A stretch of DNA of 64,000 bases from Fimbriimonadaceae bacterium (GCA_019694835.1 JAIBBE010000233.1:1-64000), one strand, 5' to 3'; positions 15,636-23,886 are shown, numbered from the stretch's first letter. Notes: generated from the sequence alone by a model not told the origin. Program-made: numbers and translations.

Positions 15636-16402
15636 GCGGCCGGGGCCTCTTGGGGGGCGATCCGGCGGCGGCCGAAGATCACGAACATCACAGCGCCGAC
15701 AAGCACGAGCGTGCCCGCCATCGCCTGAGCTTCCGTGATCGGCAGCGAGCCCCAGTACGTCGAGCTCGACCCCGCCCGCCAGAACTCATAGATGAAGCGG
15801 CTCAGGCCATAGAAGAGGAACATGAGCGACATCGACTGCCCGGGAGCCAGGTGTCGGCGTTCAGCGAGCAGAATGAGGGCGACACCGACCAGCGACATCA
15901 GCGAGTCGTAGATTTGAGCCGGATGGTGCACGCCAAGCACGTCGTGAAAATGGACGCCCCAAGGGAGGTTCGTTGGGCCGCCGTAGCAGCATCCGTTCGC
16001 AAGGCACCCAACGCGGCCAATGGCATGGGCGACGAGCAGGGGCACCGCAAACACGTCCATTGCAGCTAAGAATGAGGTCTTCGTGCGCTTGCACCAAAGC
16101 ACCATCACGATCAGCCCAAACAGCAGGCCGCCGAAGCTGGTCAGCCCGTCGAACTTGAGGGAAAACAGCTCATTTCGATGCTGAGAGTAGTACGACCACT
16201 CCTGGGCGATGTAGACCACGCGGGCCCCGATGACGCCAAACACGATGAGCAGAATCGCGAGATCCCAGAGCCGATTGGGGTCGATCCCATAGCGAGGAGC
16301 GCGCCGCTTGGCGATCACCATCCCCACGAAGAAGCCGATGATCAGCAAGATCCCGAACGAACGCACGGGGAAGCTGCCGATATGGAAAAGTACCGGGAAC
16401 AT
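15632..16402 (-). CDS. lgt: Prolipoprotein diacylglyceryl transferase
   Basis: A 256-residue protein with seven predicted membrane helices. The Lgt signature AIGRVGCLANGCCYGG is present, together with the HPAQIYDSL segment and the late FIYEFWRAG. It transfers diacylglycerol to the lipobox Cys of prolipoproteins, and would act on several lipoproteins in this window. Its first codon is only about 27 bases from the heptamer array at 16429, so the array lies where the lgt promoter would be expected. Confidence 0.95.
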   Translation of the reverse strand: MFPVLFHIGSFPVRSFGILLIIGFFVGMVIAKRRAPRYGIDPNRLWDLAILLIVFGVIGARVVYIAQEWSYYSQHRNELFSLKFDGLTSFGGLLFGLIVMVLWCKRTKTSFLAAMDVFAVPLLVAHAIGRVGCLANGCCYGGPTNLPWGVHFHDVLGVHHPAQIYDSLMSLVGVALILLAERRHLAPGQSMSLMFLFYGLSRFIYEFWRAGSSSTYWGSLPITEAQAMAGTLVLVGAVMFVIFGRRRIAPQEAPAA

Positions 16403-16428
16403 CTGTACTCAAGTATACGCCGGGGCGA

Positions 16429-16596
16429 GTAGTGGGTAGTGGGTAGTGGGTAGTGAATAGTGGGTAGTGAATAGTGGCGAGTGACTAGTGGCGAGTGATT
16501 AGTGGCGAGTGGCGAGTGGCGAGTGGCGAGTGGCGAGTGAGGAGTAGGGAGTGGGGAGTGGGGAGTGAGTAGTGGCGAGTGAGTAGTGGGGAGTGG
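16429..16596 (+). repeat. Array of 24 degenerate heptamers (left flank of four-helix-bundle gene)
   Basis: Twenty-four consecutive 7-bp units, beginning with GTAGTGG repeats and drifting to CGAGTGG and GGAGTGG; every unit keeps A-G-T-G or A-G-T-A at its core. No spacers. The array lies between the lgt start and the four-helix-bundle start and shares its core (TAGTGGG) with the opposite-strand array at 17013-17096. Confidence 0.95.
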
Positions 16597-16628
16597 TTGT
16601 GCTGCTAGGCGTGTCATGCTTACCCCAA

Positions 16629-17009
16629 ATGGCGTTGAGCAGCTATCAGGATTTGGAGGTCTGGAGGAGGGCAGTGGATTGGGCTGAGGCGGCCTATCGA
16701 GCAACGCAGACGTTTCCTCGAGAAGAAGCCTACGGCCTTACAAGCCAGATCCGGCGGGCTGCAGTTTCGGTTCCGTCGAATATCGCTGAAGGTGCCGCAC
16801 GCGCTGGAACGAAAGAGTTCCTGCAATTTCTTGGGATTGCCAGGGGCTCGCTTGCCGAAGCGGAAACCCTCATGCTGATCTCAAGTCGCCTTGGCTTCCT
16901 AGATCACCAGCAACGGGAGTCGCTAATGGCTCAGTCTGACGAAATTGGGCGAATGATCACAGGCCTGAGAAAGTCACTGAAGTCAAAAATGGCGGACTCC
17001 ACTCAGTAG
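16629..17009 (+). CDS. Four-helix-bundle protein (S23/IVS-encoded, Avd-like family)
   Basis: A 126-residue helical protein from the ATG at 16629; the frame upstream of this runs into the repeat array. It has the family hallmarks: YQDLEVWRRAVDWAEAAYRA at the N-terminus, LTSQIRRAAVSVPSNIAEG in the middle, then EFLQFLGIARGSLAEAETL. Relatives occur as 23S rRNA intervening-sequence proteins and as Avd accessory proteins of diversity-generating retroelements; nothing like a retroelement or rRNA gene is near. The TAG stop overlaps the edge of the right repeat array. Codon use is less GC-biased than neighbours, consistent with mobility (inference). Confidence 0.9.
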   Translation: MALSSYQDLEVWRRAVDWAEAAYRATQTFPREEAYGLTSQIRRAAVSVPSNIAEGAARAGTKEFLQFLGIARGSLAEAETLMLISSRLGFLDHQQRESLMAQSDEIGRMITGLRKSLKSKMADSTQ

Positions 17010-17012
17010 TAA

Positions 17013-17096
17013 CCCACTACCCACTACCCACTACCCACTACCCACTACCCACTACCCACTACCCACTACCCACTACCCACTACCCACTACCCACTA
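17013..17096 (-). repeat. Twelve perfect heptamers (right flank, inverted)
   Basis: Exactly twelve identical copies of CCCACTA on the plus strand, i.e. TAGTGGG on the minus strand, the inverted form of the left-array unit. The final unit supplies the TAG stop codon of the convergent lipoprotein gene, so the repeat edge is also a gene boundary. Perfect identity suggests recent expansion or slippage. Confidence 0.97.
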
Positions 17097-17672
17097 CTGA
17101 CACCCGGTTGGAGGTGGAGGCGGTGGATTCGACGCCGACGGAATTGCGATCGACGGGATGGCGGTCGTTCCGGAGCCGAGGGTCGGCAATGGGGCCCGAC
17201 ACGTGTTGTCGGACGGAACATACCGCTTCTTGTTGTACGTGTATGACTTGTGGTAGCCAAGCGGGATCGAGGTCGAGATGACCTGGAGAAGCGTGGAAGC
17301 CGGGTCGACCGTGGTGGTGTAGTTGCCGGTCGTGTCGGTGGTGGCTTGTCCGGATTGGGTGCCGGCAGCCGTGTAGAACCGGATGATCACGCCTTGGACG
17401 CCGACGGTCGTGCCTTCTTCGACGATACGACCGGAAACTCCTGCCGTCGAACCGTTATTGCCCCCGTTGTTGGAGCCATTATTGCCCCCGTTGTTGTTGG
17501 TGCCGTTGTTGCCACCATTATTGTTCGTCCCGTTATTACCGCCGTTGTTGTTGGTGCCGTTGTTCCCACCGTTGGTGAGCCCCGTCGTGCCGCCGCCGCT
17601 GCCGCCGCCACCACAGCCGATCACGAGAAGAAGCGTTGCAAAGAGATAAAGCGGTAAATACTTCATGGACAA
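17094..17672 (-). CDS. Lipoprotein with Asn/Gly-rich repeat linker and a beta-sandwich domain
   Basis: A 192-residue protein with a lipobox (LLLVIGC), then a low-complexity linker of repeated N-G-G-N-N-G-T-N-N units (about residues 30-75), then a carboxypeptidase-regulatory-like domain (VSGRIVEEGTTVGVQGVIIR, then a T-rich strand NYTTTVDPAS) and a Pro-rich C-terminus. An inner ATG two codons later may be the start. It is presumably anchored to the outer membrane by Lgt-dependent lipidation. The stop codon lies within the heptamer array. Substrate or ligand is unknown. Confidence 0.75.
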   Translation of the reverse strand: MSMKYLPLYLFATLLLVIGCGGGGSGGGTTGLTNGGNNGTNNNGGNNGTNNNGGNNGTNNNGGNNGSNNGGNNGSTAGVSGRIVEEGTTVGVQGVIIRFYTAAGTQSGQATTDTTGNYTTTVDPASTLLQVISTSIPLGYHKSYTYNKKRYVPSDNTCRAPLPTLGSGTTAIPSIAIPSASNPPPPPPTGCQ

Positions 17673-17680
17673 ACCCTGAT

Positions 17681-18100
17681 CTATTCTGACTCCCCGGTCT
17701 CCTCGGCGTTATCGTGAAATTCTCCCAGGGCAAAGCCGTGGGGCAGAAGTTCATGGAGTTGGTAGGTCGTGACGGTCCCTTCGGCCGACGCACAATGAAC
17801 CGTAACATGGTTCAGTTCGATGGCGAACTCGGCCAGCGTTTGGAGGCACATGCCGCACGGAGTGGCTCCGTCGCGCGTGACAACCGCCACTTCGAGGAGT
17901 TCTTTGCATCCGTCGGCGACCATTTGCACGACCGCCGAGCGCTCGGCACAAACCGTGAGGCCAAAGGAAGCGTTTTCGACGTTGCAGCCCCGGTAGAGCT
18001 TCCCGTTCGCTCCAAGCACGCATGCACCGACGGCATACCCGCTGTAAGGCGCGTATGCGTTGCGTCGTGCCTCGGCAGCGTGCCGGACGATTTCGTGCAT
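17681..18100 (-). CDS. cdd: Cytidine deaminase
   Basis: A 139-residue homotetramer-type deaminase. The zinc site is intact: NASFGLTVCAERSAV (Cys-Ala-Glu, ligand and proton shuttle) and TPCGMCLQTLAEF (second and third Cys). It deaminates cytidine and deoxycytidine for pyrimidine salvage. It begins APYSGYAVGACV as usual. It is upstream of the lipoprotein gene on the same strand with a nine-base gap, probably co-transcribed. Confidence 0.95.
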   Translation of the reverse strand: MHEIVRHAAEARRNAYAPYSGYAVGACVLGANGKLYRGCNVENASFGLTVCAERSAVVQMVADGCKELLEVAVVTRDGATPCGMCLQTLAEFAIELNHVTVHCASAEGTVTTYQLHELLPHGFALGEFHDNAEETGESE

Positions 18101-18168
18101 TCAGATTGCGTTATACCATCGGCGAACGATGCGGTCCACCCAAGCCACTTGTGATCCCCAAAAGGAAT

Positions 18169-18196
18169 CCGGCTGAGCCCCAAGGGGTTCAGCCGG
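18169..18196 (-). terminator. Perfect hairpin downstream of the pseudopilin fragment
   Basis: CCGGCTGAGCCCC, two bases of loop, then GGGG-T-TCAGCCGG forms a near-perfect 28-base palindrome about 20 bases past the stop of the vestigial pseudopilin end. On the minus strand it is followed by a TTCCTTTTGGGG tract, so it may serve as the terminator left from that gene. Confidence 0.55.
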
Positions 18197-18217
18197 TTGC
18201 ATCGTCGGACTTTCAGC

Positions 18218-18298
18218 TTAGAAGTAGTTGAACTCGCTGTCCGGTCGGAAGAAGCAGGAGTAGGTCGGAGCACCGCCGAGGGAGCGACTGTGTCCCTT
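18218..18298 (-). pseudogene. Orphan C-terminal fragment of a pseudopilin gene
   Basis: The minus strand reads GGAPTYSCFFRPDSEFNYF-stop. The last 14 residues are identical to the C-terminus of the intact pseudopilin at 19950-20897. There is no pilin N-terminus upstream; instead the dockerin-tailed gene ends at 18302, immediately before the fragment. This is best explained as the residue of a duplicated pseudopilin gene whose body was replaced or deleted. Confidence 0.75.
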
Positions 18299-18301
18299 TA
18301 C

Positions 18302-19846
18302 CTAAAGGGTATCGTCGCCGACCAAATTGTAGTTAGCTGAAACGATCGCATAGTCTCCAATATCTACGACGCCGTCGATGTTGAGGTCTGGAAAGCCCTC
18401 ATTAGCGTTTACGTCCCACTCCTCAAGCCAATGGCCCGAGATCATTGAATAATCTCCGATACCAACCTCGTTATCCATGTCCGCGTCGCCGTTAACAACA
18501 TTGAAGTTAGCATTGTAGCATCCGAATTTGCCCCCTTCCAGTTCACGCACCTCGATTTCAATCGTATCTCGCAACCAGAATGTCCCTTTGCATTGTAACG
18601 TGTATGTACCGGCACCATAGCCACTTGGTAAGGTGAATTGATAATGGCCTGCTGCGTTATTGATATCCATTTCAATCTCTGGCGCGGTTACGAGTTCAAA
18701 TTCATTTTCAACCTCTTGATAGAGTCGGAATCGCAGGAAGACCTTTTTGCCGAGAGTCCCGAAAGACTCATCAAGCAGATTTTGAAGATGGACGGTGCCA
18801 GAAATAGCATTCGGGGGAGTTGTGAGCGCTGCTCCCACGGCAGATACGCCGCGGAATTCGTAGTCCTCGGGCGGTGTAACCGAGTCAGCATAGGTGATCG
18901 CAAATCCATTGTCGGCGATCCTCGATAGCGAACCCTTGGTGACTACAAAGAGATCGCTGGGTACTGCGGTTGAAATGCTACCGAGGTCGAGAAATGGTCC
19001 AGCAGTCATGACGGTCGCGTAGCCGTATAGGCGATCCCAGTAACTGTTGCCCTCGTCCCAACGATACTTCCGGACATACGTATAGAGGCTGTCATGCTCG
19101 CAGAGAAACAAATAGCTGTAGTTTTCGTCGGTCCGAAAGAGCATGGCGGTCGGGTTTTCTGGAATCTCGCCAGGCGCGAAGACAAGGTTGGCGAAGGCGC
19201 CGCCGGATTGATATAGCCATGCAGAAGACCTCAGCAATGGATAAGTAGATGAACTTCGGCAAAGGGCGATCTTGCCTTCGTCAAGAACCATTGACCTCAA
19301 GTCAGGCTGTCCCGAACTTCGTTCATACACTGCTGGGAACAGCGTTCCATCAAACGCCATGTGTCGCGCTGCAGATGGGCTCAATGCCCATATTAGGGAG
19401 TTGAAGCCCGTACCAACTCGAATGCTTTCCCCACTAAAGCTGGAGCCGAAGTCGGAAGCCGCACTTGACAAGTCCAGTCCAACCCGGAGCACTCGCCGCT
19501 TTACCGAGGAAGCACTCGTCCCCGCGACACTAGATGTATTGTTTGCTGCGTCATAGCCTGCCACGTAGAGATACTTGAGATCATCGGCAACAAGACTGCC
19601 TTCGGAAGCATCATTGTTGCTTACGGTGAGTGTCGTGCCAAGCGAGATTGGATATGTGTGGAGCTGACAGAGTTCATAGCTGTAATCCATGAGGCGAAGC
19701 GGCGTCGCAGCTCCGTTAGAGCCCGTAAGGCACATACTCGCCACAAGGCTGTTGATCTGCAGGTATTCCAGGTCTTCTGGAGGATCGCATTGGCATATTC
19801 CTGATGCTGCTAAAGCAGCTATAGAAAGAGTTGTGATGTTTCGCAT
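18302..19846 (-). CDS. Secreted protein with C-terminal WLR/EF-hand (dockerin-like) module
   Basis: From the ATG at 19846 a 514-residue protein begins MRNITTLSIAALAASGICQC, a secretion or lipoprotein-like signal; the longer upstream frame is antisense to repeats. The body (about 30-380) is beta-rich with no clear family. Residues about 385-450 form a beta-sandwich ending CKGTFWLRDTIEIEV. The C-terminus is the paired EF-hand module NGDADMDNEVGIGDYSMISG and DLNIDGVVDIGDYAIVSANY. The same module ends four other products in this window. Probably cell-surface or extracellular. Codon use and base content are more AT-rich than its neighbours, hinting at transfer. Confidence 0.75.
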   Translation of the reverse strand: MRNITTLSIAALAASGICQCDPPEDLEYLQINSLVASMCLTGSNGAATPLRLMDYSYELCQLHTYPISLGTTLTVSNNDASEGSLVADDLKYLYVAGYDAANNTSSVAGTSASSVKRRVLRVGLDLSSAASDFGSSFSGESIRVGTGFNSLIWALSPSAARHMAFDGTLFPAVYERSSGQPDLRSMVLDEGKIALCRSSSTYPLLRSSAWLYQSGGAFANLVFAPGEIPENPTAMLFRTDENYSYLFLCEHDSLYTYVRKYRWDEGNSYWDRLYGYATVMTAGPFLDLGSISTAVPSDLFVVTKGSLSRIADNGFAITYADSVTPPEDYEFRGVSAVGAALTTPPNAISGTVHLQNLLDESFGTLGKKVFLRFRLYQEVENEFELVTAPEIEMDINNAAGHYQFTLPSGYGAGTYTLQCKGTFWLRDTIEIEVRELEGGKFGCYNANFNVVNGDADMDNEVGIGDYSMISGHWLEEWDVNANEGFPDLNIDGVVDIGDYAIVSANYNLVGDDTL

Positions 19847-19891
19847 GCCGAACTTTAGCAGTGCGGATCGAATCTTGTCAACCCTAACGCG

Positions 19892-19920
19892 AAAAAATCC
19901 CCCGGCACTTTGGCCAGGGG
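19892..19920 (-). terminator. Rho-independent terminator of the pseudopilin gene
   Basis: On the minus strand CCCCTGGC, loop CAAAGT, GCCGGGGG is followed by A and six Ts. It begins 30 bases past the pseudopilin stop at 19950. This is a textbook intrinsic terminator. Confidence 0.85.
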
Positions 19921-19949
19921 ACTTGGATTGGCATCTCCAACCAGCGGAC

Positions 19950-20897
19950 TTAGAAGTAGTTGAACTCGCTGTCCGGTCGGAAGAAGCATGAGTAGGATGC
20001 AGGGGGATTGGCACCGGCCAACGTACAAACCCACATTGACACAGGTGTCCCAGCGGCTCCCCACGTCGCAGCTTGCGTACCATCGTTGTACTGAGCGAAC
20101 GGATCGTTGACGCTTCGAATGAGCGGGGCTGACGTGTTCGCGCCAACCGCTGCACCGAGCTTCAGGAACTTGGCCGACGTGTCGGTGGCGATGAAGTGCA
20201 TACCCTTGCCATAGATCCAAGCGGTGCCGCTAAGACCAAACCAAGCACTACCCGTGCTGCCGCCCGGCTGAGCGCCGCTGCCCGGATTGAAGTTGCAGGG
20301 CTGGTTGGCTGTCGGACAGTTCAGGGCCGGGTTGGAAAGGGCAAAGCCTTCGAGGACGGCCTTTCCGCGTGACTGCCAAATGAGGGTCAGTCGCGACGGA
20401 AGAGCGATGGCCGAAGTGCTCTGAGCGTGGAGAAGGCCGTTGAAGCCCATGCTCGTGCTCTTCCAAGGCACGACCGGAGTGCCGTAGTCGGCAAGACCGG
20501 CGATGCGGACCTTGGGATTGCCCGCAGCTTCGTAGATTTCGTAGCTCTTGGCGTAGGGCTGGATCGAGTTGCCCCAGTGAACGGCGTCTTCGGACTTTCG
20601 CGGCTCAGCCGAGAAGGCGCCCGGGCGCCAACCTTGCGGGATCGAGATGTTGAAGTTCCAGCGCCAAGCACCCGACGCGCTGTCGATGTTGGCGAACTGC
20701 GGGAACAGGTCGTCGTTGTCGCCCGCGTACATGATCATGGACGTGGCGCACTGCTTGAAGTTGTTCAGGGTCTGAGTCTTCTTGGCAGCTTCTTTCGCCT
20801 GGGCGAAAACAGGGAAGAGAATGGCGGCAAGGATCGCGATGATCGCGATAACCACCAGAAGTTCGATGAGCGTAAACGCTCTCTTAGATGATCGCAT
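19950..20897 (-). CDS. Type II secretion/type IV pilin-like pseudopilin (Armatimonadota DUF1559-type)
   Basis: A 315-residue protein with a prepilin leader: basic N-terminus, then AFTLIELLVVIAIIAILAA, cleaved before Phe with Glu at +5. LFPVFAQAKEAAKKT directly after is diagnostic for Armatimonadota pseudopilins. The C-terminal globular part is a G-rich beta domain ending YSCFFRPDSEFNYF. A strong Shine-Dalgarno (AGGAGGT, complement at 20911-20916) lies about 14 bases upstream, suggesting high expression. Many paralogues are expected per genome in this phylum. Substrate unknown; possibly surface assembly of proteins. Confidence 0.93.
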   Translation of the reverse strand: MRSSKRAFTLIELLVVIAIIAILAAILFPVFAQAKEAAKKTQTLNNFKQCATSMIMYAGDNDDLFPQFANIDSASGAWRWNFNISIPQGWRPGAFSAEPRKSEDAVHWGNSIQPYAKSYEIYEAAGNPKVRIAGLADYGTPVVPWKSTSMGFNGLLHAQSTSAIALPSRLTLIWQSRGKAVLEGFALSNPALNCPTANQPCNFNPGSGAQPGGSTGSAWFGLSGTAWIYGKGMHFIATDTSAKFLKLGAAVGANTSAPLIRSVNDPFAQYNDGTQAATWGAAGTPVSMWVCTLAGANPPASYSCFFRPDSEFNYF

Positions 20898-21270
20898 GAT
20901 AGGAATAGGACCTCCTAAATGAGTAACCGTATATTCGGCCGTACCGGTCGTTTCTCAACTTCCGTGCCGAAGAGCCTTCACTGAGACTCCGGCACGGGAC
21001 CGAGGGTTCCATGGTGCGCTGTTGACGCCTTCAAGACACCGTCGCTCCATTGCGACAAGCACTTACCTTGCCTCCATTATACGGCAGACTGGCCAGCAGG
21101 TTGCCTGCTATTCGAAACATTTTCAGCTTTTTATGGGCCTTGTGGGAACTTTTCCCGACCCTTGCCCTGAGAATTGCGGGTTGGGGGCGGTCTGCCCGGT
21201 CGGTCCCCTCGTTCAGACGACCTACAAAACTGGAAAGCTCCCTCCAGTGTGGGAACACCGTCTTGTGATC
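20898..21270. other. Intergenic control region of the pseudopilin and Rid genes
   Basis: A 370-base gap between divergent genes. It contains the pseudopilin promoter (-10 at 21076), and a hairpin CCGTGCCG...CCGGCACGG (about 20961-20997) in the pseudopilin leader that could stabilise or regulate its long untranslated region. No extra gene seen; the plus-strand frame reading into the Rid gene from 21022 has poor composition before 21271. Confidence 0.5.
21076..21081 (-). promoter_or_regulatory. Candidate -10 box for the pseudopilin gene
   Basis: A perfect TATAAT on the minus strand, 180 bases before the pseudopilin ATG. No good TTGACA is visible 17 bases upstream, so the match is to the -10 alone. 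The predicted leader of about 170 bases would contain the hairpin at 20961-20997. Confidence 0.4.
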
Positions 21271-21660
21271 GTGGATCGCCAAAACATCGCATCTGGAGCA
21301 CCGTGGGAATCCATTGTCGGCTATTCGCGGGCGGTGCGGGTTGGCTCGTTGGTGTTCGTCGGCGGGACGGCTCCTGCCGACTCCGATGGCAACCTCGTGG
21401 GTGCAGGCGATCCCTACCTCCAGGCGCGCTTCTGCCTGGAGAAGATTGAGCGGGCATTGCGCGAAGCGGGGGCAACGATGGCCGACGTGGTGAGGACCCG
21501 AATGTTTGTCACCGACATCTCCCAGTGGGAGGCGTTTGGCCGGGCCCACGCCGAATTCTTCGGACAGGTGCGCCCGGCCGCCACGATGGTCGAGGTCGCC
21601 CGCCTCATCTCACCCGGAATGATGATCGAAATCGAAGTCGACGCCGTGCTGCCGCCCTAG
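21271..21660 (+). CDS. RidA/YjgF-family protein
   Basis: About 129 residues from a GTG at 21271 (an alternative GTG is at 21265). The family pattern is present: WESIVGYSRAVRVGSLVFVGG, then ARFCLEKIERALREAGATM and DVVRTRMFVTDISQWEAF, with ARLISPGMMIEIEVDAV at the end. Rid proteins remove reactive enamine/imine intermediates; the subgroup with a conserved Arg (VRTRMFV here) is retained. The stop overlaps by 4 bases the convergent sensor kinase stop. Confidence 0.9.
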   Translation: MDRQNIASGAPWESIVGYSRAVRVGSLVFVGGTAPADSDGNLVGAGDPYLQARFCLEKIERALREAGATMADVVRTRMFVTDISQWEAFGRAHAEFFGQVRPAATMVEVARLISPGMMIEIEVDAVLPP

Positions 21661-23378
21661 CTGGGGCTCGGCTGGATGGGCAGCCGGATTTCGACAAGCG
21701 TGCCTTCTTCCGGATTGGAGTGAATTCGAAAGGTGCCTTGCAGGTCGGCGGTTCGTCGCCTCATTCCCGGGATTCCGAGGCCGCTGCTGTCCGTTTTGGG
21801 TGCCGCCCCTTGGTCGCCAAGTCCTCTCCCGTTGTCGTGGACCTGCAATATTGCGCTTCCCGCCTCCTCCCAGAGACGAATCGTAATCCGAGTAGCCTGC
21901 GCATATTTGAGGGCGTTGCTGACGCCCTCCTGAGCCATGCGGTAGAGCGCGTGTTCGATGGGTTCGGCTTGGGGTCGATAGGCTTGATGCTCGAAAATCA
22001 GTTCGGGCTCAACGGAATCCAAGGAAGCAAGGTGATGGCGTATCTGCTCGACGAGCCCGTTTGGCGACGGAGGGGCTGACGAGGATTGCGACTCGCGCGG
22101 GGCAAGCTCGGCCAGGAGCGCGCGCATTTCGGCGAGGGCTCGGCGGCTAAGTTCGCTCAGCTGCTCCAGCCGTTTTTCGCCTTCGGCCGGGTCGCGTTTG
22201 ATGGCACCGGGGGTGGCCTGGGCGATAAAGTTGATGCCGGTGAGCAGTTGGGTGACGGAATCGTGAAGCTCATGGGCCAGACGCTGACGATCTTCGAGCA
22301 CGGCAACTTGCTGTTCTGCCTGCATCAGGTTGAGTTGCTCATGGCGGTGTTCGAGGGCGATTGCGAGATACGCCGCCGTCGCCTGATACGGGCGCAATTC
22401 GCGTTCGTCCCAGTGATGAACACGATCCGAGGTGAGGACGACAAGCCCGGTACGCCGCCCTGAGGCAAGGAGTGGAATCATGGCAATCGCGGGGTTGCCG
22501 TCTCGACGCTGCAGAGAGCGCAGTTCCTCGGTCGCCCTCGAATCCGTTTCGACATCGTCGATCATCACCGTTTGACCGTCGTCCAGCATGTCGTCCAGTT
22601 CGTCGCGAGCGTATGCAAAGCGCCAGTTGCCGATCACGGTCCCGTCTTTGCGATTCCAGCGCCCTCGAACGAGGACGCCGGTTCTCAGGCCTCCCTCGTC
22701 AAAGAGGTATTCCAGGATCGTGCAGCCGTACTTGCCCTTCGTCGCGACCTGCTCCAGGTACGCGCCCGCGATGTCCTCGGGATGGAGCGCCACCCCCAGT
22801 CGGGCGCTGGTTTCGTACAGAAGCTGCATTTCTCCGAGGGCGGCTTGGGCTCGGTCGAAAAGGCGCGCGTTCTCGATGGCGATCGCCGCGTGTTTGGCGA
22901 ATCGTCCGAGGATATCGGCATCGGCATCTTCGAATTGGCGGGGAGGCTCGGAGCCAATGCCAAAAACGCCGATGACCTGGTCACGCCAAAAAATGGGGAC
23001 GCCGATGACGGCATTGTCCTGAAGGTCGCGACGCGTCGGGTCCTTGACATCGCCGTAGCTTCGGAAAATGACGGGCTTTCGCGTCTCCATGACCTGCCCC
23101 ATCAGCCCTTGGCCGGGACGGGCCTCGGAGCCCAGCTCATCTTCCGGCATGCGGTAGGTTGCCTCGATTCGGACGACGCCCTGCAGGTCGTCCACGAGGC
23201 CGATCGCACCATTGTCGGCGTCCAGCAGGTGGCAAGCGCTTTCGGCGATGCGCGTCAGCAGCGATCGAAGGTCGAGATCGCTGCTGATCGCCTCGATGAC
23301 CTCGCGCAAGCTCGTCTCTTGGCGCAGCAACCGCTCATAGCGTTCAGAATCGGTTCGAGGCATCGGCGGCCCGCTCAC
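21657..23378 (-). CDS. GAF-domain sensor histidine kinase (NarX/DevS/HisKA_3 type)
   Basis: A 573-residue soluble kinase with no membrane segment. Residues 25-170 are a GAF domain, about 185-345 a second GAF-like domain, 355-425 a HisKA_3 dimer domain with the phospho-acceptor His372 (RLAHELHDSVTQLL), and 455-570 a HATPase_c domain with GVSNALKYA, DNGRGL and GLGIPGMRRR boxes. It should autophosphorylate in response to a small cytoplasmic ligand or redox cue. No LuxR-type response regulator is adjacent, so the partner lies elsewhere. Confidence 0.93.
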   Translation of the reverse strand: MSGPPMPRTDSERYERLLRQETSLREVIEAISSDLDLRSLLTRIAESACHLLDADNGAIGLVDDLQGVVRIEATYRMPEDELGSEARPGQGLMGQVMETRKPVIFRSYGDVKDPTRRDLQDNAVIGVPIFWRDQVIGVFGIGSEPPRQFEDADADILGRFAKHAAIAIENARLFDRAQAALGEMQLLYETSARLGVALHPEDIAGAYLEQVATKGKYGCTILEYLFDEGGLRTGVLVRGRWNRKDGTVIGNWRFAYARDELDDMLDDGQTVMIDDVETDSRATEELRSLQRRDGNPAIAMIPLLASGRRTGLVVLTSDRVHHWDERELRPYQATAAYLAIALEHRHEQLNLMQAEQQVAVLEDRQRLAHELHDSVTQLLTGINFIAQATPGAIKRDPAEGEKRLEQLSELSRRALAEMRALLAELAPRESQSSSAPPSPNGLVEQIRHHLASLDSVEPELIFEHQAYRPQAEPIEHALYRMAQEGVSNALKYAQATRITIRLWEEAGSAILQVHDNGRGLGDQGAAPKTDSSGLGIPGMRRRTADLQGTFRIHSNPEEGTLVEIRLPIQPSPS

Positions 23379-23418
23379 AGATCATTGTAGCGCGGCCTTG
23401 GACGGTGTCAAGCTGGCT

Positions 23419-23886
23419 TCAGTTCATCCGCTTGAACTTGAAGTCTTCTTTCGTCTCCTTGCCATTCTGGATTCCCGAGATCCAGCACGACATGCCGTTG
23501 CTCTCCTTCACATAAGCGATCTTGGAGGGGAAGTCGTTCTTGGGGTTCTCGAACAGTGCGGTCTTGCCGTCGAACGATGTCAGCCTGAAGGGCACGGGCT
23601 TCTTTTCGCCCTTGCTTGGCGCGCCCAGCATGATGTACATCGTGAGGCCCTCCAAGCCCGACTCGATCGACATGAACTCCATGAATCCGGTCTTGCCGTC
23701 CGCCAAGTGCCGACCACTGCCCTGCATCGCGCCACCCGCTGGGGGAGTCCAGTACTCTTCGAACGTGCCTCCCCAAATCTCGCACTGCCACGCTCCCGAC
23801 ATGAACCGGAGGTCTTCGATCTTGGCGGCAGGGTTGTTCATCGTGGTGAGCAAGTATCCGAGTATCGAGACAGCAAGTTGAATCAT
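23419..23886 (-). CDS. DUF6265-like secreted or periplasmic protein
   Basis: A 155-residue protein with a short hydrophobic N-terminus (LAVSILGYLL), then the pattern LRFMSGAWQCEIWGGTFEEYWTPPAGGAMQG typical of DUF6265 (W-x-G at the first strand and Trp near 45). It ends in FKFKRMN, the usual hydrophobic-strand close. Function unknown; the family is seen as lipocalin-like. It has a repeat F copy in its 3' flank, no operon partner. Confidence 0.75.
   Translation of the reverse strand: MIQLAVSILGYLLTTMNNPAAKIEDLRFMSGAWQCEIWGGTFEEYWTPPAGGAMQGSGRHLADGKTGFMEFMSIESGLEGLTMYIMLGAPSKGEKKPVPFRLTSFDGKTALFENPKNDFPSKIAYVKESNGMSCWISGIQNGKETKEDFKFKRMN

Noticed and set aside
16429..17096. CRISPR array
   Set aside because: Units are contiguous 7-mers with no spacers and there are no cas genes nearby.
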